From NCBI RefSeq assembly GCF_000511355.1, contig NC_023135.1:4020838-4084837 (forward strand): 64,000 bases of DNA. The letters run 5' to 3'. Below, one piece after another: positions 59,884-64,000 of the stretch (within the stretch, counting starts at the first letter, position 1; every line of letters begins with the position of its first letter). This DNA is from Leisingera methylohalidivorans DSM 14336 (GTDB lineage: Bacteria > Pseudomonadota > Alphaproteobacteria > Rhodobacterales > Rhodobacteraceae). Both the position numbers and the translations under genes were made by a program. The notes beneath the pieces are model-generated. The model did not search any database, was not told the DNA's origin, and was given only the letters and a program-made list of their open reading frames with translations.

Positions 59884-60273
59884 TTAAGCTTTGCCAAGGC
59901 TTGCGCGCAGGATGTTCATCGAGGATTTGTAGATGGCCAGGGCCCGCTTGTGCTGCCGGGAAACTTCGACACCTTTCAGCAGTTCTGTTTCGACAGACAC
60001 TGAGTTGTCATTAGGATCGCTGCCGTCCTCGCTTGAGGTGACAGCCCAGTCCATTCCACCATCGGCGGTGCCGTTCAGATGGCTGGCGCGGGTTGCCATC
60101 ATGCTGCTCGGGCGGGCCCCGGCAGCAAAGACGTCCTTGAATGGCTTGATATCCTTGGCGTGGTAACCGGGCGTATCGGCGTTGGCGATATTCTGGGACA
60201 CCAATGCCTGGCGCTTGCCGGCATGGACCGCCATGGAATGAGCAATTTTGAATACGTTCAGTTCTGTGAACAC
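59884..60273 (-). CDS. flgB: Flagellar proximal rod protein FlgB
   Basis: A 129-residue rod protein. It contains ELNVFKIAHSMAVHAGKRQA and SQNIANADTPGYHAKDIKPF. The start is a GTG at 60273 with GGAG eight bases upstream; an open frame to 60300 would begin with TTG and lacks this site. It leads the nine-gene operon to the second fliL-like gene and is divergent from fliI. Confidence 0.93.
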   Translation of the reverse strand: MFTELNVFKIAHSMAVHAGKRQALVSQNIANADTPGYHAKDIKPFKDVFAAGARPSSMMATRASHLNGTADGGMDWAVTSSEDGSDPNDNSVSVETELLKGVEVSRQHKRALAIYKSSMNILRASLGKA

Positions 60274-60284
60274 CAGGGCTTCTC

Positions 60285-60306
60285 CCTTGATCGATTTCAA
60301 TCAAGG
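60285..60306. promoter_or_regulatory. Inverted repeat in the flgB/fliI divergent promoter
   Basis: CCTTGAT, eight bases, ATCAAGG is a perfect seven-base inverted repeat just upstream of flgB. TTAACC, a CtrA half-site, follows at 60308. Both could regulate this divergent pair, but no full CtrA box is present. Confidence 0.35.
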
Positions 60307-60361
60307 CTTAACCCCGATTCCTTTAGAAATTGTTTGCAGGACATAAATGGAGGCCGCTGCA

Positions 60362-61690
60362 ATGAAAGCAGAGCTGCAAGCACTGACCCGTCAAATAGCC
60401 GGAAAACGACTGGCAACGCAGATGGGCAGGGTGACCGCGATCTCTGGCGGGGAAATCGAAGTCAGCGGGTTGGCTGCTGCCGCGCGGATCGGTGACCGGC
60501 TGGTGCTGCGGCGCGGCCCGCAGGATGAGTTGCATGGCGAGGTTCTGAAAATTAATGGAACTAATATCAGTATGTTGCCTGACAGGGCACCTGATGGTGC
60601 CGCGGTTGGCGACCCGGTGGTGCTGCGCCCTTCGCCGGAGTTTTTGCCCAGCGATCATTGGATCGGCAGGGTGATCGATCCTTTCGGCGAGCCGCTGGAT
60701 GGCCGCCCGATGCTGCCGGGGGCCGTGCCCCGGGATCTGATGGCGTCTCCGCCCAAAGCCGCCGGCAGGCGGCCGATGGGGGAGCGATTGGCGACGGGAC
60801 AGGCCGTATTGAACACGATTCTCCCTATTGTGCGCGGCCAAAGGGTGGGTCTTTTCGCGGGCTCCGGCGTCGGAAAATCGTCGCTGCTGGCAAAGCTGGC
60901 CAAAAGCATGGAAGCGGATGTAGTGGTCATGGCGCTGATCGGGGAACGCGGCCGGGAGGTGAACCACTTTGTCGAACAGGTCCTGGGCCCCGATGGCATG
61001 CGCCGGGCGGTTGTGGTGGCGGCCACGTCGGATCAGTCCGCGCTGGTCCGGCGCCGCTGCGCCTGGGCCGCCATGACAGTGGCCGAGCATTTCCGCGATC
61101 AAGGCAAGAATGTTCTGTTCCTGGCCGATTCGGTTACCCGCTTCGCCGAGGCGCACCGGGAAATTTCGGCGGCCTCGGGCGAAGCGCCTGCACTGCGCGG
61201 ATATCCACCATCCGTAACGCCGCTGATCACCGGTCTGTGCGAACGGGCTGGGCCTGGTGCAGACGGGCAGGGAGATATCACCGCCGTGTTCAGCGTTCTG
61301 GTGGCTGGTTCAGACATGGACGAACCGATTGCGGATATTCTTCGCGGTGTTCTGGATGGTCATATTGTGCTGAACCGGGAAATCGCCGAACGCGGCAGAT
61401 TCCCGGCGATTGACGTTTCACGCTCAGTATCACGCAGCCTGCCTGCTGCGGCCACAGACGATGAAAACGCGGCAATTCAGGATGTGCGCAAGTTTTTGGG
61501 CGCTTATGAACAGTCGGAAGTGATGATCAGGGCCGGTCTCTATGCCGAGGGGAATGATGCGGTGCTGGACAAGGCTGTGAAACTTTGGCCAGAGCTGGAC
61601 GGCTTCTTTGGCCGCGAAGATCCGGAAGGGATCACCAGCAGTTTCAACCGGCTGCTTCTTTTGCTGCGTCGCGCCAAGGCCGGACGGTGA
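60362..61690 (+). CDS. fliI: Flagellum-specific export ATPase FliI
   Basis: A 442-residue ATPase of the F1-beta-like family that unfolds export substrates. Walker A is GSGVGKSS at residues 167-174, Walker B VLFLADSVTRFAEAHREIS, with GERGREVNHFVEQVLGPDGM between. The start at 60362 follows GGAGGCCGCTGCA; ATG 60347 is too close to act with this site. No fliJ follows; the DNA after the stop is an IS5-type relic. Confidence 0.97.
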   Translation: MKAELQALTRQIAGKRLATQMGRVTAISGGEIEVSGLAAAARIGDRLVLRRGPQDELHGEVLKINGTNISMLPDRAPDGAAVGDPVVLRPSPEFLPSDHWIGRVIDPFGEPLDGRPMLPGAVPRDLMASPPKAAGRRPMGERLATGQAVLNTILPIVRGQRVGLFAGSGVGKSSLLAKLAKSMEADVVVMALIGERGREVNHFVEQVLGPDGMRRAVVVAATSDQSALVRRRCAWAAMTVAEHFRDQGKNVLFLADSVTRFAEAHREISAASGEAPALRGYPPSVTPLITGLCERAGPGADGQGDITAVFSVLVAGSDMDEPIADILRGVLDGHIVLNREIAERGRFPAIDVSRSVSRSLPAAATDDENAAIQDVRKFLGAYEQSEVMIRAGLYAEGNDAVLDKAVKLWPELDGFFGREDPEGITSSFNRLLLLLRRAKAGR

Positions 61691-61737
61691 CCCGGTAATT
61701 TTCAAGAATACAAGAACAAAACAGGCTTCTTCGGGGT

Positions 61738-62899
61738 GACTTTGTTGCACAACCTCTGGCGGGAAATCACTGGAAGTATTCAGTATGATAGCCGCGAGGG
61801 ATGAGCAGTTGGATCCCGGCGAAATACAAGACTGCGCACTGGCCGGCTTGCAATGATGGGCTGAACCGGCGTGGATCGTTGGCGATCTGGTTTGATCCCG
61901 GGATGACATGGCAGCCACAGCCGACCTGCCAGCGCGGTCGACCGCAGCAGATCAGCGATGCAGACCCGTCTGACTATGAAAGTCCTGATCGGCATGCCAT
62001 TGCGCGAGAGAGCCAGGTTCGCCGAAGGCCTGTTGCAGCTGGCCGGGCGGGATTAGGCGGTGCCGGATTTCAGCACGCTGTGCCGTCCCGCGGCCAGGCA
62101 GGCGATCTGCATGGCAAATCTGCCGAGAGAGGCCAAAGAACGTTGAACGTGAACCTTCTGTATCGTGGCGGCACCGTCCTGTTGCCCCTTCTTATTGATA
62201 GCACAGGCATAAAATCCGAGGGCGAAGGCGAATGGAGTGAGGCGGATAAGCAAACAGCACAGGGTGCTGTTTCCCGGTGAACGCGCAAGCATGGCGGCCC
62301 CAAACGCCGCATTTGGCGCAATACACATATAGGGATCGACGAGGAAACGCTGGAGGCGTGCGCGATCGAAGCCACGGCCAGCAATGCCGCTGAAGCTCCC
62401 ATGCTGCCAGAGCTGCTGGGCCAAATCCCACCCGGCCAAAACATCGGATCAGTGACGCCCCCTCTCGTGCATGTAAACTTGCACTGCCGGGCAGTGGACG
62501 GGGCCTATGGCACCCGAAAATGCCTCGGCGCGGTCGTGTCTCGTAGCGCCCATGCCGTCATTCCGCCGCGCAATAACGCCAAGCCCTGGTAGGCGGCAAG
62601 TCCGGGCGCCATCGCCCACAACGAGGCGGTTTATGTCTCGGAATGCCTTGGACAAGCCTTGCGGCAGCGATGGAGGGGATACCAGCGCCGAAGCCCTGTC
62701 GAAACGAAGATGCATTGTGTGAAGCTTCTGGGGCAAGTCTCATGGCAAGAGACTGTGATCGGCAGGTTGCGGAAATTCACCTCCGCTTTGCCGTGCTCTG
62801 CCGCTACACCGCACCTGGAATGCCTGTCACAGAGGCGGTGGAGATATCCGTCCGGGGAAAGCGCATCTGCGATCAGAACCCGATTTATGCAACAAAGCC
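61738..62899 (+). mobile_element. Relic IS5-family (IS903/IS1031-like) insertion sequence
   Basis: Terminal inverted repeats can be matched: the right end, read inward, is GGCTTTGTTGCATAAATCG (62899-62881); the left end GACTTTGTTGCACAA (61738-61752) has changes at the second and later positions. The 1162-bp span fits the family. It encloses a broken transposase on the plus strand. No target duplication is evident next to the ends. Confidence 0.85.
61801..62850 (+). pseudogene. IS5-family transposase, multiply frameshifted
   Basis: Order of recognisable pieces: MSSWIPAKYKTAHWP, RRGSLAIWFDPGMTWQ, then a frame change to MKVLIGMPLRERARFAEGLL, RD-stop-AVPDFSTLC (TAG at a usual Trp), LLIDSTGIKSEGEGEW, KHGGPKRR, GIDEETLEACAIEA, MLPELLGQIPPGQNIGSVT, DGAYGTRKCLGAVVSRSAHA, VIPPRNNAKPW-stop, and VETKMHCVKLLGQ, then RDCDRQVAEIHLRFAVL. 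The DDE residues lie in separate frames. An extra 39 bp or so follows GSVT. The protein cannot be made. Confidence 0.88.
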
Positions 62900-62998
62900 G
62901 CTTGCGTCCCGTATAATGCTTCGAGCTGCTTTTCAGGTACAGCCTGACGGAACTTCCAGCCCGCAAGTCGTGAGGCAGGCTGGAGAAGCTGGATGCGA

Positions 62999-63403
62999 CT
63001 AGGACGGTCTGACCGCAAACAGCCTGTCCTCGCGCGGCAGCAGGGTGCGCAGCGCCTTCAGGCAGCGGTAGTGGTTATTGCTGATCAGTGCCTCTGTTGC
63101 CTCGGCAATGGAGGCGCGGCTGTCCGGATCGGTAAAGACCTGGCTCAGCTCTTCGATCCGGCGCAGCATTGGCAGGCGCTCTTCTTCGGGATCGGCGTCA
63201 CCGGACAGAATCAGCTGCGCGGCATAGCACACCCGGCGCACCGGCGTATTGGCTTCTTCCGGATGGATCGCATCGCGCAGCCGCAGGATGTTGGCATCGG
63301 GGGTGACAATGGACAGGCGGCTGCGGCGGTCGCCGTTTTCAATCACCGCGCCATTTACAAGGACACGCTCCTTGGGGGCAAGTTTCAGGACAAGTCCGGT
63401 CAT
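62999..63403 (-). CDS. flbT: Flagellar biosynthesis repressor FlbT
   Basis: A 134-residue post-transcriptional regulator that, in Caulobacter, binds flagellin mRNA and destabilises it when assembly is incomplete. It starts MTGLVLKLAPKERVLVNGAV and contains ENGDRRSRLSIVTPDANILR, with RRVCYAAQLILSGDADPEEE. It lies 2 bp after flaF. The IS relic is immediately downstream. Confidence 0.94.
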   Translation of the reverse strand: MTGLVLKLAPKERVLVNGAVIENGDRRSRLSIVTPDANILRLRDAIHPEEANTPVRRVCYAAQLILSGDADPEEERLPMLRRIEELSQVFTDPDSRASIAEATEALISNNHYRCLKALRTLLPREDRLFAVRPS

Positions 63404-63405
63404 AT

Positions 63406-63777
63406 TCAGGAAGCTCCGCCACGGAGGCCACGCATAATGGCCGTGTTAATTTCCACCAGCGGCCGGACATCGGCCTTGCGCTGAAGCACTTTGCTGGTGT
63501 GCTGTCGTGTGAATTCTGCGAGGTAAAACAGGTTTTCCTTCAAATCGGCGGGCAGTGGATTGTCCTTTGAGGCCAGATCGCTCACAAAAATCGTCCAGAG
63601 CTTTCGGTTCTTTGTCAGCGCGCTCGTTAGCTCCGGAAACCCGTCCCGGCCTTTTTGCGCGGTCAGAACCAATTGCCGAGTGACACGGGCTATAGCTTCG
63701 TATTCTAGGTTCTTAGCTGTCCGGGTCGGGGCCTGTGCCGCCGAATAGGCACTCTTCGCCTTTAGAAGGGCATTCAC
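63406..63777 (-). CDS. flaF: Flagellar biosynthesis regulator FlaF
   Basis: A 123-residue helical protein required for flagellin synthesis or export in Caulobacter and Brucella. Features: AYSAAQAPTRTAKNLEYEAI, ARVTRQLVLTAQKG and KNRKLWTIFVSDLASKDNPL. The start is GTG at 63777 with AGGA upstream. It sits between flagellin and flbT, the conserved alphaproteobacterial order. Confidence 0.93.
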   Translation of the reverse strand: MNALLKAKSAYSAAQAPTRTAKNLEYEAIARVTRQLVLTAQKGRDGFPELTSALTKNRKLWTIFVSDLASKDNPLPADLKENLFYLAEFTRQHTSKVLQRKADVRPLVEINTAIMRGLRGGAS

Positions 63778-63822
63778 GTGTTTTCCTAACGTATTATTCT
63801 TCAGATTCTCTGAGAGGAAAGA

Positions 63823-63845
63823 CCGGGGCGCGCAGGGCGCCCCGG
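63823..63845 (-). terminator. Terminator after the flagellin gene
   Basis: On the minus strand CCGGGGCGC, loop CCTGC, GCGCCCCGG, followed by TCTTTCCTCTC. A nine-pair GC stem with a moderately T-rich tail, 10 bp past the flagellin stop. It would let flagellin be made in excess of FlaF and FlbT. Confidence 0.75.
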
Positions 63846-63854
63846 ATCAGGCTG

Positions 63855-64000
63855 TTAACGGAACAGCTGCTGCAGGGTCGACGGCGACTGGTTCGCAATG
63901 GTCAGCGACTGCACGGCCAGCTGCTGCTGGGTCTGCAGCGCCTTTAGGCGGGCGGATGCCTCTTCCATGTTGGTATCGGTCATTGCACTGATACCATTTT
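63855..64000 (-). CDS. fliC: Flagellin (C-terminal fragment in window)
   Basis: The last 47 or so residues of flagellin: AMTDTNMEEASARLKALQTQ, then QQLAVQSLTIANQSPSTLQQ and LFR. This matches the conserved C-terminal D0 coiled coil that polymerises in the filament. The rest of the gene lies beyond the right edge. It heads the fliC-flaF-flbT group. Confidence 0.95.
   Translation of the reverse strand, partial: NGISAMTDTNMEEASARLKALQTQQQLAVQSLTIANQSPSTLQQLFR

Larger units (their letters stand above)
61691..62998. other. Non-coding interval filled by a decayed IS5-family element
   Basis: About 1.3 kb between fliI and flbT contains no intact gene. Nearly all of it is the relic insertion sequence described in the next entries. 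The outer 47 bp and 99 bp show nothing recognisable. Confidence 0.85.

Noticed and set aside
1-64000. CRISPR arrays, prophage genes, toxin-antitoxin pairs and biosynthetic clusters.
   Set aside because: No regularly spaced repeats, phage structural genes or matching small gene pairs were seen.

Overview
The window reads as a chromosomal segment of a marine alphaproteobacterium of the Roseobacter group (Rhodobacterales, Leisingera/Phaeobacter/Ruegeria-like). Evidence is the gene content (FlaF-FlbT-flagellin, PetP/PetR-type regulators, bc1 operon petABC, GlxA and EamA paralogues, MatB, type-2 lumazine synthase under an FMN riboswitch), the high GC content and the wobble-GC codon use. Genus-level placement is inference. 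Most of the sequence is ordinary core genome. The accessory signal is limited to decayed insertion sequences and a few broken genes.

Layout. 1-8.4 kb: msrB (cut by the window edge), a DUF4202-type protein, two exporters (EamA, LysE), an HU protein, the adenine-nucleotide catabolism pair ade-amn, a VOC protein and a DUF2157-like membrane protein. 8.4-13.8 kb: a GlxA-family regulator divergent from an acyl-CoA cluster (CaiA-like dehydrogenase, SelW/Rdx protein, ADP-forming acyl-CoA synthetase, CaiD-like hydratase), probably for carnitine/butyrobetaine or a similar acid. 13.9-19.7 kb: a methyltransferase, an NAD-binding epimerase-like protein, and the dxs-ispA-xseB-HDAC operon for isoprenoid precursors. 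19.8-28.8 kb: petP-petR, ilvE, mgtC-like, an AraC-family pseudogene, a LysR regulator, an atypical SDR, exporters, matB, and a CDF metal exporter with its MerR regulator. 28.9-38.3 kb: aroC, thiBPQ behind a TPP riboswitch, ribH behind an FMN riboswitch, a monooxygenase-like protein, a GST and petABC. 38.4-41.4 kb: a membrane protein with an apparent frameshift, mtaB-dapF, and tRNA-Lys.

41.4-64 kb: an insertion-sequence graveyard next to tRNA-Lys is followed by a large flagellar cluster. It is arranged as fliP-fliN-fliH-fliF (-), fliL-hyp-motE (+), motA-811 aa protein (+), flhA-fliR-flhB-FliJ-like (+), fliL2-flgH-flgA-flgG-flgF-fliQ-fliE-flgC-flgB (-), fliI (+), then a decayed IS5-family element, then flbT-flaF-flagellin (-). 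The genes encode the MS ring, export apparatus, rod, L ring, stator and flagellin control. CtrA-like boxes lie at two of the promoters. The most interesting part is the stator section: a MotE-type protein and MotA sit with a large periplasmic repeat protein of unknown function, where rhizobia place MotC.

All functions come from reading motifs and remembered families. No database search was possible.
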